From assembly GCA_024803745.1 (NCBI GenBank), contig JANJXV010000020.1, positions 19,322,777 through 19,386,776 on the forward strand: DNA of 64,000 nucleotides, read 5' to 3'. The notes beneath the pieces are model-generated. The model saw only the letters and a program-made list of their open reading frames with translations. It did no database searches and was not told the origin of the DNA. Below are positions 1-10,865 of this stretch, piece after piece; the first letter of the stretch is position 1; every line of letters begins with the position of its first letter. This DNA is from Megascapheus bottae. Taxonomy: Eukaryota; Chordata; Mammalia; Rodentia; Geomyidae. A program made the position numbers and the translations under genes.

Positions 1-367
1 GACTTGTCACACTGTCACTTGGTTTGTGATCTGTCTAGTTTTTGCCCCATAGTTGAACTGTAAACAAAAGTGAGAAAGTTAAGATAATTGTGCTTTTCAT
101 GAGCTTAGTGAATATCCATGGATTTAAAAATCCATATGATTTTTATGACTTGAGTTCAAATGTCTCTTGCTATGGACTCAATTAAAGTAGGTTTTGTGCT
201 TTGAAAAAAAAAACAAATGCCTCAGATAACCTTGTAAATAAACTCAATTTCTAATCAATTCAGGAACATACTTTCAAAAATAGTTTTGCTTGTACAGCAG
301 TGATTTTAGAACTCAGAAGGACTCTAGCAATGCATTTTTTTATCCAATACCAAGAATGGAGGAGCCC
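1..367. other. Unannotated AT-rich sequence
   Basis: No gene, RNA or recognisable repeat seen apart from short A runs near 205. A 64-codon reverse-strand open frame at 260-454 runs into the SINE that follows and has no recognisable motif. Confidence 0.5.
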
Positions 368-578
368 CCAGTGTCTCCCTCCTGTAATCCTAGCTATTCC
401 AGTGACTGAGAGCTGAGGATCACAGTTATAAGGTAGCTGCACAGGAAAATCCAAGAGTTTCTTATCTCATACTAAACGGTAAAATGCCAGAAGTAGAGGT
501 ATGGCTCAAGTGGTAGTGTGCCAACTTTGAGTGAAACATTTAAGGAAGAGAGGAAGACCCTAATCTCAAGAGCTACTA
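368..578 (+). mobile_element. Degenerate B1-Geo type SINE
   Basis: The left half keeps the 7SL/B1 words CCTGTAATCCTAGCTA and GAGCTGAGGATCACAG. The right half keeps CCAGAAGTAGAGGTATGG followed by CTCAAGTGGTAG, the Geo right-monomer signature. Many substitutions mean an old copy. No target-site duplication was found. Confidence 0.75.
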
Positions 579-640
579 GGATAGATGTACACATGTATGT
601 GCACATGTACATGCATACATGCACACACACAATACAGGAA
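579..640. repeat. Imperfect (ACATGT/CA)n simple repeat
   Basis: Alternating purine-pyrimidine CA/TG and ACATGTA words lie immediately 3' of the SINE at 368-578, consistent with a decayed A-rich SINE tail. Confidence 0.7.
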
Positions 641-847
641 ATTAAAATCATGTTTTTCTACTTTCCAACTTTTTTGCTTTGTTCAGTTTCTATGCATATG
701 CACAATAATTATTTACAGCCCAAAATAGAAATGTATGAATCCAATAAGAATGAACCCAAGTGATAGTTTTGTGATGGACCATCAATATGCTATAAACTAT
801 AGATAAATATATATTATATATGCATATATCTTTTTCTTTTGTATGTT

Positions 848-1055
848 ACAGGGCTTGACCCCAGGGCCTGGACACAGTCCTGGAGCTTCTTGGTGCTTGA
901 AGCTAGTACTCTACTACTTGAGTCACAACGCCACTTCTAGTTTTTGAGTGGTTAATTTGAAATAAGAGTCACAAGAAACTTTTCTGCCTGGGCTGGCTTT
1001 GAACTGTGATCCTTAGATCTCAGCCCCCTGAGTATGAACCACTGGTGCCCGGCTT
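848..1055 (-). mobile_element. B1-Geo SINE, reverse strand
   Basis: Read on the minus strand, it starts with GCCGGGCACCAGTGG, passes through B1-like sequence with GATCTAAGGATCACAG and the linker word AATTAACCACTC, and ends in the Geo monomer. The plus strand shows CTACTTGAGTCACAACGCC and GACCCCAGGGCCTGG. Both modules are present. Confidence 0.85.
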
Positions 1056-1056
1056 T

Positions 1057-1170
1057 CCTAATGATACGATGACTAGATTTCTTGATCCTGGCCATTCTAA
1101 CTGGAGTGAGGTAGAATCTTAGAAATGTTTGTATGCATTTGCTATGGGCATGGTTTTCTTGTTCTTGAAT
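1057..1170 (-). mobile_element. L1 3'-region fragment
   Basis: The words AGATTTCTTGATCCTGGCC and CATTCTAACTGGAGTGAGGT match the antisense of the L1 region just upstream of the 3' terminus, and align with the larger copy at 33820-33900. Short, truncated at both ends. Confidence 0.65.
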
Positions 1171-1799
1171 ATTTTCAAGGTAAAAATGCTTAAATCAGGG
1201 AATGTGGAAGTTGCACCACCCAGAGCCCACTGGCCTTCTTACAGATGCCTCTTTCAGCAGTTGGATAGAAAGGAATAGCCCACTCTAGATTCCAGCCCTG
1301 GAGCTCCATTATTCTATCACTATGGTGATGACAGGGGTGCTGATACCAGATACTAAATGTCCATGTACAATTTCTATAATACAGAGTGCCTAAAGAGCAA
1401 ACCTTTAGAATGATATCATGGTGAGTAACTCAGAAATAAAATTACCTTGAGTTTGAATCACAGTGTACCACTGCAGGAATTGTGAGATAAAGTAAGGGCA
1501 TGGGACAATCACAGAAATTCTATTCTCCCATCTGGTGAGTGAGAAAATTAATACATACCACAGTAGCTATGAGTTTAGCTATGAGTAGCTATGAAGATTA
1601 AATATGACATTAAGGGACCAAAACATAAAAAGTGCAAGCTAGAATCCCTTCACTGTAAGTTTTGGGAAACCCAAAGTGCATATATGGGTGCAAGTGGATC
1701 AGAACAATGAGAGAACACTGTGTGGATTTGCCAAACTGGAGTAGAGTTTTCAAGAAGAGTAAGCAGGGAGAATATGGGAATTGAGATGAGCCCTAAAAG
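1171..1799. other. Unannotated sequence
   Basis: No gene or clear repeat family recognised. A small tandem duplication of TAGCTATGAG lies at about 1563-1595. Confidence 0.5.
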
Positions 1800-1811
1800 A
1801 TAGGGGGAGGA

Positions 1812-1872
1812 AATATATATATATATATATATATATAACTATATATATAACTATATATATATAGATATATAT
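1812..1872. repeat. (TA)n microsatellite
   Basis: An AT dinucleotide run interrupted by ACT units, directly visible. No transcription-related meaning is inferred. Confidence 0.95.
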
Positions 1873-2687
1873 TGAGAAAAGGAGTCATTCTATTCAAGGA
1901 AGATAGCACAAGCTGAATTACTTGGATGCAATAAAAGTCTAATCCAGTTGCAAAAAATAACATTCCAGTGAAAAGCTTTAATGAGATTTCTGTACCCCAG
2001 CAGATGACCCACTTACTTAAATGCCACACAATATTCAATAGTTCAGAATTCCTTGATGACACCATTTAGTCAATCTCTGGCAATTGGGTGTAATTTAATC
2101 AGCACAGAAATTGAAAACACTTCACTGTCATCAGCATATTGCTTCTTGGGTTAGCATTCTCCAAAAACTAGCCACAGTCTGGTTCCATTTCATGAGGCCT
2201 ACTGCTTTTCTAGAAGGGGCTTTGTTAGCCCTTGCCTCTATCTCTTCAGAGGCAACATGATTTTTCTTTTCACTTGCTGATTATTCAAAGGATGAAATTT
2301 ATTCATGATGTCCCTTGTAAGTTTGAATGGTAAGAGCGGAACAAATACGGCACACCTGTCCTTTATGTTACAATCTGGGCACTTTTGTGTGCTTTTTGTT
2401 AAGGGCTTACTTAGCTGTGACCTTTGAGGAGGGCAATATGTCAAGAACTCTAAGTTCTCAAACTCTTTTGTTTAGTAGTCTCTATATAGAAACACTCTCA
2501 AAGTTTCTATGCAGGAGGGAATGTCTAGAAAAAAAAAGCTAAGCTTTCAATCTAGACAGGAATAAATGAATGAGTTGAGATAGATTCATGCTATGAACAT
2601 GGCTTTCAAAAGTGACTTATCCTTATACATTTTAGTATGAAAATTTCTCTATTTTCTAAATGGAAAGGAGAATTCAACATTCCCTAT
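1873..2687. other. Unannotated sequence
   Basis: Short open frames at 2238-2444 and 2327-2542 lie on opposite strands of the same DNA and have no recognisable domain. Nothing else seen. Confidence 0.5.
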
Positions 2688-2930
2688 TCGGACAGCTGTG
2701 TCATCCAGCACCATTTATTAAAAGGATATTCCATTCGCATTTATCACGTTTGTCATAAACCAAGGCTGAATTTGTATGCAGCACTGTTTCTGGGAACATT
2801 ATCCTGTACTTGGGCCTTCTTGTTTATCTTTGTTGAAATTCTGTACTGTCTTGGATACCTTAGCTTTGTAAGAATGCTGAATATATTGTACAGTCTTCTG
2901 TTTTCGATAATTGTTTGATTAGCCTTGATA
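2688..2930 (-). mobile_element. Ancient L1 3'-region fragment
   Basis: CCAGCACCATTTATTAAAAG, a hallmark of old eutherian L1 antisense sequence, is followed by diverged text resembling the L1 stretch that ends in TTAGCTTTGTA. The forward open frame at 2637-2918 (93 aa) is a chance frame in antisense L1. Confidence 0.65.
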
Positions 2931-3139
2931 TTTTGTTCTTTGTATTCTGGCCAAAAAAGTAAATAAACATATAAAAATTAGGGAAATGAACATTGAAATC
3001 ACAATAAAGTAATAATAAATTGTTAGCAAAATTGACCATAAAAATCTACTATCACAATACTGTTAAGAAGGAAAAGGAATAATTGAAGTTCTCACATTCA
3101 TAACTGGTAGAAGATAGTATTGGTAACACTTTGAAAAAG

Positions 3140-3480
3140 TTTTAGCACTTTCTCCTAAAAGTTGAGTGTAGCAAATATAACTCAGTAATTACACTCCTAT
3201 ATAAATACCCTACAGTAATTCAAACATGTGCAGCTAAGATTCCAACCAAGAATTTATGGCAGCATTATACATAGAAATTAAAATCTGAGAAAACTCAAAT
3301 GTCGGTCAGTGGTGGAGAGTAAATAGTGACTTGTTCATATATTAGAATACAGTAGGAAAAAATGCCAGCATGTCATTCACAATAAATATCCTGACTGAAG
3401 AACATATTGTGTCTGATCATATTTATCCAGGCAAACAAATTTATAGTTCTGTGATTCAGGATAAGAGTGAAAGGAGAGGA
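3140..3480 (+). mobile_element. Ancient L1 3' UTR fragment
   Basis: The sense words ATTACACTCCTATATAAATA, GGCAGCATTATACATAGAAA, AAACTCAAATGTCGGTCAG and TTCATATATTAGAATACAGT follow, in order, the conserved L1 3' UTR series found in old mammalian subfamilies. Diverged and 5'-truncated. Confidence 0.7.
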
Positions 3481-3487
3481 AGTTGTA

Positions 3488-3590
3488 CTTGGTGGCTTGA
3501 GTCAGTAGTCCCCACTATTTGACAGACACATGAGGAAATCCAGATTCAAAGTAAGCCTGGGCAGAAAAGAGATTATTGTGATTGAGATAA
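3488..3590 (+). mobile_element. Possible decayed B1-like monomer
   Basis: The words TGGTGGCTTGAGTCAGTAGT and GTAAGCCTGGGCAGAAAAGA sit at the spacing expected for a B1-like left monomer. The rest is too diverged to be sure. Confidence 0.4.
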
Positions 3591-3769
3591 AATGAAATAT
3601 GTTATGTTATATCAAAATATAATAAAAACAAATACAACTTTTTAATGTTAGTAGGGCTAGTATCTTGGTCTGATGTCACATATCATCACAGAATTAAAAA
3701 GCACAGATAGAAACTCAGGCTTAAAGTATGGTCTGTCTCAAACAACTATCATCACAAAAATGTTTGTCA

Positions 3770-3841
3770 GGAGTGGCTCAAGGAGTACAGCCTGCTTAAT
3801 AAGTAAGTACGAGGTCCTGAATTCAAACCCCATACTTGAAA
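3770..3841 (+). mobile_element. tRNA-like SINE monomer
   Basis: AGTGGCTCAAGGAGTACAGC resembles a pol III A box, and CCTGAATTCAAACCCC a B box about 35 bases later. It is followed at once by GATA-type simple repeat, as expected of a SINE tail. Confidence 0.65.
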
Positions 3842-3990
3842 TAGATAGATGATAAAGATGATAGGCAGAAAAAAAAAGATGGATGGATGGAATAATTGAT
3901 TGATTGATAGATAAATAAATAGATAGATGGAAGATGGATATATAGATGACAGAAAGACAGACAGAGAGATACATATATACATATATGCAT
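3842..3990. repeat. (GATA/GATG/GACA)n compound microsatellite
   Basis: Tetranucleotide blocks run GATA, GATG, GATT, GATA, GACA and then ATAC, immediately 3' of the tRNA-like SINE. Reverse-strand open frames across it (3738-4053) are low-complexity and not genes. Confidence 0.9.
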
Positions 3991-4381
3991 GTATTCATAC
4001 ATACAAAGAAATGCACAAGGAGAAAAGAGAAGGTAGTGCTTGGGAGAGAGCATAGTGCCTCTGGAAAGCTGGTATTATTCTATTCCTGAATCTAGGTGAA
4101 ATTTATGTAGGTGTGTTCATTTTTCTTAAAATTCTACAGGTTTGTATTTGAGAATTGTGTATTTCTCTCCACATACACTTTTTTTTTGCAAAAGGACTTT
4201 CTAAACATATCAGAAAACAGAATTTTTCTAGAAACATATAAATAATTTTCCTGTTCTTAATGAGTGGGGACAGAGAATTGGAAAGAAATAATTTAAACTT
4301 TTATTTTAGAAGTTCTGTATTATTTATTTTTATCCTTTAGCATACAGCATTTATTTATTTAAAAAGTGAGGTATATTTGAA

Positions 4382-4566
4382 TTTCCAGCTGCTCTGGAAG
4401 CAGAGACAGGAGAATAGTATCTTAGGCCAAAATTACAGACCCTATATGACAAACAAAAACAAAAATAAAACAAACAAACACAAAACCTTAAAAGCAAAAG
4501 GGCATGTATGAATAGAATAAGTTGCCTAGCAAGCGATTGTCTCTGAGTTCAATCCCCAATACCAGG
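4382..4566 (+). mobile_element. Old B1-tRNA chimeric SINE
   Basis: The left part has CCAGCTGCTCTGGAAGCAGA and GACCCTATATGACAAA (B1-like). After an A-rich linker the right part has GTTGCCTAGCAAGCGATTGT and GAGTTCAATCCCCAATACC, a tRNA-like monomer with a readable B box. This layout differs from B1-Geo. Confidence 0.7.
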
Positions 4567-5599
4567 GAGGGAAATCTTAACTTAAAAATTTGGAAAAAAA
4601 ATTGAGGAAATTAATGTAGCAGAATTTCTTTATCTATAAAATAAAAATTATTTTTATTTTGTAGTCTTATTGTGACTACAAAATAATATATATTCCAAAT
4701 ACTTTCCATGGTGTCATAGAAGGAATATGAAAAGGAGTGGGAAATTTAGAGGATTGGAGGGGAAATCATTGTTGCTTTTGAACTATAGATAACATTTCAG
4801 TCTCTAATTTTCATCTTAGAATCTATTCATACTTATGTTTATGATAAAATGATTTTATACACATTTTATTTCTTATGTCCTTATAAAACTCTGCTTCTTT
4901 ATCTCTCATACAATTATCATAAAGTTTATAAATAACAGTAATTTTGTGGGCTTGCTATTATACAGAAGTTATTATATCTTAAGCAACTCAGATGTGAGCC
5001 ATCTAAGTTGCTATTTTGGATCTGATTTCACATATAAATTGCCATGAAAAACAATGAGGCATCTGTAACTTCTTACAAATTCACAGACCCTTACAGTGTA
5101 TTTTTGAATAGATTGTTTTACTATCTTTAGGGAATATACATAATATATTTTATGTATTTTAAATCTGACAACCAGAAAAAGCTACCCAAAGAAGCCAATA
5201 GTAGCTACCTGCAAATGTTAACTACAAATTCTCTCCAAAACAACCAGGTCTGAGTATTGAATTTGAAATGTGGCCTTCGCAAAAATGAGAGTGTTTCTGT
5301 ATGGAACAGACACAAATAAGACAAAGTGAATCCTTGTTAAACCTCAAGTACTGTTTCAATTGATCTCTTCATAAATACATGCTAATTTGGACAGCAACAA
5401 TATAGGGAGGTAGCTTAGGAAATAATAAGATTTAGAAAAATCAATAATCACAATTAATTCAAGATTGTTTCTCTCATGGTTTATAAGTGAGTTTTAAATT
5501 TAAGTAGTTTTACTATACTTCAAAGGAAAAAAGAGAAGAAAATGCTTACTATCCAAAATTGTATTAATACTTCATATAAATCATTATCTAATTCTTAAA
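4567..5599. other. Unannotated AT-rich sequence
   Basis: About 1 kb without a recognisable gene, SINE or LINE. Confidence 0.5.
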
Positions 5600-5735
5600 G
5601 AAAAGTTTGCACATTAACATTTATTTCCTTCATGTTACAGACTAAGAAACTAAAAATTTCAGAGATCAGTAAAATTACCACAACCCATATAGCAACTGTG
5701 GGGTATAGATTCAAAGACCAATCCTTTTGACTACC
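5600..5735 (-). mobile_element. MIR SINE fragment
   Basis: TTACAGACTAAGAAACTAAA followed by CAGAGATCAGTAAAATTACC and TATAGATTCAAAGACC follows the antisense MIR core order (TTACAGATGAGGAAACTGAG ... CACACAGCTA ... GGATTCGAACCC). It is diverged, as expected of this ancient family. The L1 at 5750 landed at its edge. Confidence 0.6.
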
Positions 5736-5749
5736 TAGATAGGTTTTAT
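5736..5749. repeat. Target-site duplication, left copy
   Basis: TAGATAGGTTTTAT is repeated exactly at 6510-6523 and brackets the L1 at 5750-6509. Fourteen bases is typical of L1 target-primed reverse transcription. Confidence 0.85.
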
Positions 5750-6509
5750 TTTTTTCAGTACTATTTTTTTCATATATTTTTATTGTAATTAATAGAAGGG
5801 TTACATTATATTCACCAGATAGAAGGTGCATTACTTCACAAACATTGATACCCTTTCTCATGTCTTGGTCCCCATTTCCCTCCCCCCACCCCACCTCTCT
5901 TCTTGTTTTCTCCCCTTCCCTATCCTACTTCAAAGAATCAAATAAACATATATACAATATATCAGATAACAAGGTAAAATACTGTAATTATATGACATAA
6001 CCAAGGGACAGCAAAAGAGATGAGAGATAACATAGTACATTAAGGATGACAATCACTCATTATATGGCTTTTGTTTCCTTATCCTGGAGGTCCTTACATT
6101 TAGTGTCATACTATTTGACCTTATGTCTCTAGATTTTGTTTTATTGTAAATCTCTGCTAGGAAAGCCCAAGGTTTCTACTGATTATGACAAATGAGGGAA
6201 ACCATTGAGCCTATGTTCCTTTGAGTCTGGCTTAACTTCACTTAATATGATTTTTTCTAAGTCTTTCCATTTCTTTACAAATAGGGCGATGTCGTTCTTT
6301 CTGACAGCAGCATAGAATTCCATTGCATATAAATACCACATCTTGTTAATCCACTCATCAACTGAGGGACATCTAGGTTGGTTCCATATCTTTGCTATGG
6401 TAAATAGTGCTGCAATGAACATCACTGTGCTAGTGGATTTAATATGTCTTTGTTTCTGGACAAGTGGGTAAATGCCAAGTAATGGAATTGCTGGGCCATA
6501 GATGAGTGA
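5750..6509 (-). mobile_element. 5'-truncated L1, 3' end with full TSD
   Basis: Reverse-strand L1 of about 760 bp. Plus-strand order: T-rich tail, TTTTTATTGTAATTAATAGA terminus, C-rich tract at 5872-5895, then sequence antisense to the 3' UTR including CCACTCATCAACTGAGGGAC and GCTGCAATGAACATCACTG. It ends at GGGCCATAGATGAGTG, abutting the right TSD. The 126-codon open frame at 6183-6563 has L1-derived words such as AKIWNQPRCPSVDEW but is a remnant that runs past the insertion edge, not a functional protein. Confidence 0.9.
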
Positions 6510-6718
6510 TAGATAGGTTTTATGACAATATTTTATCTGTATTGGTTTGAGTTTATTCATCATAGCTTTTTAAATGTATTTTGTATCATTTGTTAATCTA
6601 TACTGATAAGACCTAACTAAATATATTTTAAAATTTTTGTTAAATTTCATGGGTTGATATTTGTTGATGTAGAATGAACCTTATAACTGTATGTTACAAA
6701 CATGTATCCACATATATG

Positions 6719-6855
6719 TAGATATATATAGACACGCACACACATATATATATATATACACATGAGTGTGTTATCTAACATAAACCACATGCTTATGTTT
6801 GTGTGTATGTGTGTGTCTGTGTATGCATGTGTGTGTGTTTGTGTGTTTCTCCCAA
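6719..6855. repeat. (TA)n / (CA)n / (TG)n compound repeat
   Basis: TATATA, CACACA and TGTGTG blocks alternate. Short open frames on both strands here are translations of the repeat. Confidence 0.9.
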
Positions 6856-7226
6856 AATAGAGCATCCCAAAATCCTTTCTTGCATCATATCATGCTGGAG
6901 GACATCATCGAGGTGTAGACAGTGGCCCAAATCAACTTCTACTCTTTATAAGCCACATAATCTGTGGTGTTCCATTAATATCAGCAAAAACGTCACAGGA
7001 AGATGAACAATTTTATGGGATCATCTGTAGAAAATAAACTCAACTAGTGATGTTTTGAAAGAGCCATAAAAAGTTTTTTTTAACCTTTTTGAAATAATTT
7101 TCCCCAATGTTGAAAAATGGTTAGCTTATTCTCATATGCCTCATGTATGTAAGATCATTGGAAGATTGAAATTATATAACATTTTATTTAACAGAACCAA
7201 ACATTTTGTGCTTGTGACACATCTTT

Positions 7227-7310
7227 TTTCCCTTCCTTCTTTTCTTCCTTCCTTCCTTCCTTCCTTCCTTCCTTCCTTCCTTCCTTCCTTCCTTCCTTCC
7301 TTTCTTTTTT
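7227..7310. repeat. (CCTT)n microsatellite, tail of reverse-strand ID SINE
   Basis: About 17 CCTT units on the plus strand, abutting the 3' end of the minus-strand SINE at 7312-7400, so the array reads (AAGG)n as a grown SINE tail. Confidence 0.9.
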
Positions 7311-7311
7311 T

Positions 7312-7400
7312 TCTGTATATATGGTACCATGGAATTGAACCCAGGGCTTTAAGCATGCTAGTCAATCACTCTAATACTAGGGCACACTCTTGGCCCCTTT
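7312..7400 (-). mobile_element. ID-like SINE monomer, reverse strand
   Basis: TGGTACCATGGAATTGAACC and AGCATGCTAGTCAATCACTC are the antisense of the tRNA-Ala/ID monomer around the B box and D-loop region; the end is CTCTTGGCCCC. No Geo monomer is attached. Confidence 0.75.
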
Positions 7401-7417
7401 TCTTTCTTTCTTTTTTT

Positions 7418-7830
7418 TAAAGATTTTATTAACATTGATTTTTATATCATATTTAAAATGTCATGTTTAACAAACAAGTACTCAGGAAGGTAATCTCTAT
7501 ATATAATCACTGGCATATAGATTTTAGAACATAATTGAAATTAAGCTGAAGGTTTGTATGTCATAGACACATATTAATCTATGTAATAAAACATTATATC
7601 TATGATAAACATAATGTCCATTTTAGAATTTTATGTCTATGTAGTTATGTTTATATCTCCAAGACCATGCCCATAACCATGGGTACCCAAATATTGAGTC
7701 ATCGCTCTTGTACTCTTTGGATCTAATATCCACATATTAAGGATACCATGCGCTTTTTGTTCCTATGATCTTCTCTGATCTCACTCAACATGATTCACTT
7801 TAGTTTCATCCACTGCCCAGCAAAATACTA
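7418..7830 (-). mobile_element. L1 3' end, second subfamily
   Basis: After a T-rich run the sequence AAAGATTTTATTAACATTGA continues for about 320 bases that are closely repeated at 17761-18026. It then passes into L1-type text (TCTCTGATCTCACTCAACAT, TTTCATCCACTGCCCAGC) matching the antisense L1 3' UTR. This links the otherwise unfamiliar 320-bp block to an L1 subfamily with a different 3' terminus from the copies at 5750 or 62028. Confidence 0.7.
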
Positions 7831-7919
7831 TTTACTTATTTATTTCCAGTATGGGAGTTTGTGGAAATGAGATCCATTGTCTGTGTGGTGTGGTGGCCTT
7901 GCTCTTTCTTTCTTCCTCC

Positions 7920-8066
7920 TTTTTTTTTGTCCTCAAGGTTAGTGGTCTGCTACTTGAGCCACAGCACCACTACCAGCTTTTTTCTATGCATGTGGTACCG
8001 AGAAATTGAACCCAGGTCTTCATGCATGCTAGGCAAGCACTCTACCACTAGTCTACTCCCAGCCCT
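7920..8066 (-). mobile_element. IDL-Geo SINE, 3'-shortened
   Basis: The plus strand shows CTACTTGAGCCACAGCACCA (Geo monomer) and then TGTGGTACCGAGAAATTGAA, GCATGCTAGGCAAGCACTCT and CCCAGCCCT (ID monomer). Part of the Geo 3' end is missing compared with copies such as 28797-28992. Confidence 0.9.
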
Positions 8067-9663
8067 CCTTCGTCCTCTTTCTCCAGGGCTCCAGCTGACC
8101 TTTCACATTCAGCTGAATACTTTCTAGGGAGCGCTTTCTAATTCTGCATATAAGTCTAAGCTTTCCTTTTATGTACACATAGTCTACTCATCTAGTAGAT
8201 TAGTAGAAATATAATCTAAAGTAGTGGCATTAATTATATGGCCTTCCTAAATAACTTCTAAAGTTTCTGAAATTTTTCTTTTGTTTGTTTTTTTGGCTTA
8301 TTTTCCTGTTGCTTTGTTTTGTTTCATTTCTTTTGAAAGTAGACAATGGCCAACCAAATCTGGGTTCATCATTGGAACTGGGCCAGTCCCTAATTAAGAT
8401 GCAATTACACTAAATGTAAAAACACACATGTAAATGCACGTTAAACATGAAGACATAGGTTAAGTTATATTGTTCTGTTACAGATTCTCAGATCTATGTA
8501 GACATTGTTTGCCTTTAGCAAATAGTCCTTTAGCTTTCTTAGCACACTGTTACAATGCTATGTTCCTCAATTCAACATCAAAAGCAACCTTCAGTTCACA
8601 GAGTTTATACTAGAAAGTTCAGTCACTTGCTTATGTAGTACTCGTTAAACCTGAAAAAATATTCTTAATTGCCTGAATTGCATGTAAACAGCCATACATT
8701 AATGGGCTATGTTACTACAGTTTAACTGGGCTAGGTTCCAAAGTATACAAACTTTGCATGTGTGTTGCCACAAAATTAAAACGTTTTTCTGTTCAGCAGA
8801 GTAATTAGGAGAAAGTACAAAGAAGTAGAGAAATTATGAGACTTCCCTAAAGTACAATATCATAACTGTGCAAGTATAAAGTTTGATTTATGATGGAGGG
8901 GGAAGAGAGACTAGTGAAAAGTGATAAAATATTAACTAGAGGTGGAGGTAGGCAAGGAAACATCAATAAAAACTGAAAATATTAAAAAGGTGTTGATGCC
9001 ATAGAAGAGAGGTAACATTCATGTTTTATCTTTTGACATTATCATTCATTCTCATACATTTTGTTTTTAGTGATGATTTCAAATCATTTACCTTTTAGTC
9101 CATCTGTAACTGGATAGTGCTTTTGCTTTCTCAAAAACCCACATAATTAAATTCACTGAAAACTTTCCTTTTCTACGCATCAGCTTGTTTCTATTAGTAA
9201 CACTTTAATTCCTTAAACTTTGGAATCTTCCAATGCCATCCTAGTGCACATAGCACATAATTCATAACTCTTATTATTCTTCCCTGTCATCTATGTGTAT
9301 TCAAATCACAACTTTGTATTCAGAGGCTTTCCTTGGTTGTTGTGATTTCAGTCATCCCAAGTCCCAAGGGACGTTTATTGCAGACAACAACAAACAAAAT
9401 TGTTGATTTCAGTAAACACTTCATCCAGAATCGGTATACATCCTATATCTCTATCATGTATCTGTGTTTCCCTTCTGCATTAATTCTCCTTCCCTGTTTA
9501 GTTACTTTAATAATTTTATATAAGATCTTTAATGTTTACCAAGACCCATGTTTCTTTTTATGATTACAGTAATTTGTCATATGTACAGACTTCAAATGAA
9601 CACACGTTGCTGTTTAATTTTTTAAATAAATATCTATTAGATAATTGACATTCTTCTTTATTT
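8067..9663. other. Unannotated sequence
   Basis: About 1.6 kb without a gene or clear repeat. Short open frames such as 9333-9563 show no domain and no splice or translation context I can support. Confidence 0.5.
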
Positions 9664-9773
9664 TTATTTTTTTTTTCTGGCCTTGGGAGTTTAAGAACTC
9701 AGGGCCTGGGCACTTTCCCTCACCCTCTTTGTGCTGAAAGCTAGCACTCTACCAATTGAGCCACAATGCCATT
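9664..9773 (-). mobile_element. Solo Geo monomer, reverse strand
   Basis: GAACTCAGGGCCTGGGCACT, GCTAGCACTCTACCAATTGA and GCCACAATGCC form the Geo right monomer; a T run at 9665-9675 is its poly(A) tail on the other strand. No left monomer follows, so this copy is 5'-truncated. Confidence 0.8.
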
Positions 9774-10668
9774 TAATTTAATTTAAGCAATAAAATGAAA
9801 TGTTTGTGTTTGGTGAAAGGTGGCATGTTTTTAGAAGAATTCGATGGTGTTATGGACAAAATGAATCCTGAATCTACATTGCAACACTGCACTGTACACA
9901 CTCGGAGAGCTCATGGGAACTCCATACTGACACACACTGTATATCAACTGAAATAGATACCCCTGTGGGAGCTGTTTTATTAATAAAGCATAGGACATAA
10001 ACAGCTAGTGAATCATATAGAGAGGGCAATAGTGGACATTTTGTGATTAAAATAAAGACATCAGGCTTTGACAAAAGATTTTTTGGAAGGATCAGAAGAA
10101 TTTAAACAGTGACATTTAAGTGGTCACCTGCAGGGAAAGGGTGGCTGTGTAGATGGAGGGCAGGAGGGATTTCTAAGGAGGACAAGCATGAGCTGTCTAA
10201 GAAGGGGTTCACTTAATAACTTCAGAGCACCCAAAGATGACCCTCAAGGGTATTAGCGTAAATAACTAGATTAATGAACATGTTATTTCTTAGAATTAAA
10301 CACTCTAGAGAATGACTTCCAGTGTGGAAAAGTGAGAGAAATCAAGAGCTCAGTTCTCCATATGATAAATGTGAGATATACCTGAAACATCTGGGTAGAA
10401 ATGTTGAGTACAAAGGCAAATTGAAGACTAGGGGTATGGATTTGGTCATCATTATTGAGGCTCTCTTTATGACTGTGAGCCTGGTTGTAATTTCTTTGAT
10501 GATAAGTACATACTCAGGGATTTAACAGCTGAGGATGTAAGGAGATTTGTAATTGGGGGTCTTGGGAACTAGAGGCAACAGAAAATAGGTAAAGACTTAT
10601 AGGCTAAGAGATTAGGGAGTATTTCAATTAAAACAAAGAGTGCAGATTTGTTATGACAAATGATGTGA
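9774..10668. other. Unannotated sequence
   Basis: No gene or known repeat seen. Open frames of 66-67 codons at 9874-10074 and 10322-10525 have no recognisable features. Confidence 0.5.
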
Positions 10669-10742
10669 GGCCTGAGAATATAGGTCAGTGGTAGAATGCT
10701 TGCCTATCATGCATAGAACCCCTTGGTTCAATCACTAGCAAC
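10669..10742 (+). mobile_element. ID-like SINE monomer
   Basis: TAGGTCAGTGGTAGAATGCT (A box region), TGCCTATCATGCATAGAA and TTGGTTCAATCACTAGC (B box) give a monomeric tRNA-Ala/ID-like unit with the repeat at 10743 as its tail. Confidence 0.8.
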
Positions 10743-10813
10743 TCCTCTCTCTCTCTCTGTGCCTCTCTCTGTGTGTCTCTCTCCTCTCTGTCTCTATCTC
10801 TGTCTCTGTCTGT

Positions 10814-10844
<31 letters not shown>

Positions 10845-10865
10845 TCTCCTCCCCTCTCCCTCCTG
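10743..10865. repeat. (CT)n-(TGGC)n compound microsatellite
   Basis: A CT/GTCT-rich block is followed by six perfect GGCT units near 10815-10842 and a C/T-rich end, directly downstream of the ID-like SINE. Open frames over it on both strands are repeat translations. Confidence 0.9.

Noticed and set aside
6183..6563. 126-codon reverse frame with L1-like residues
   Set aside because: It lies in an L1 3' remnant and extends past the L1 insertion boundary into flank, so it cannot be a gene.
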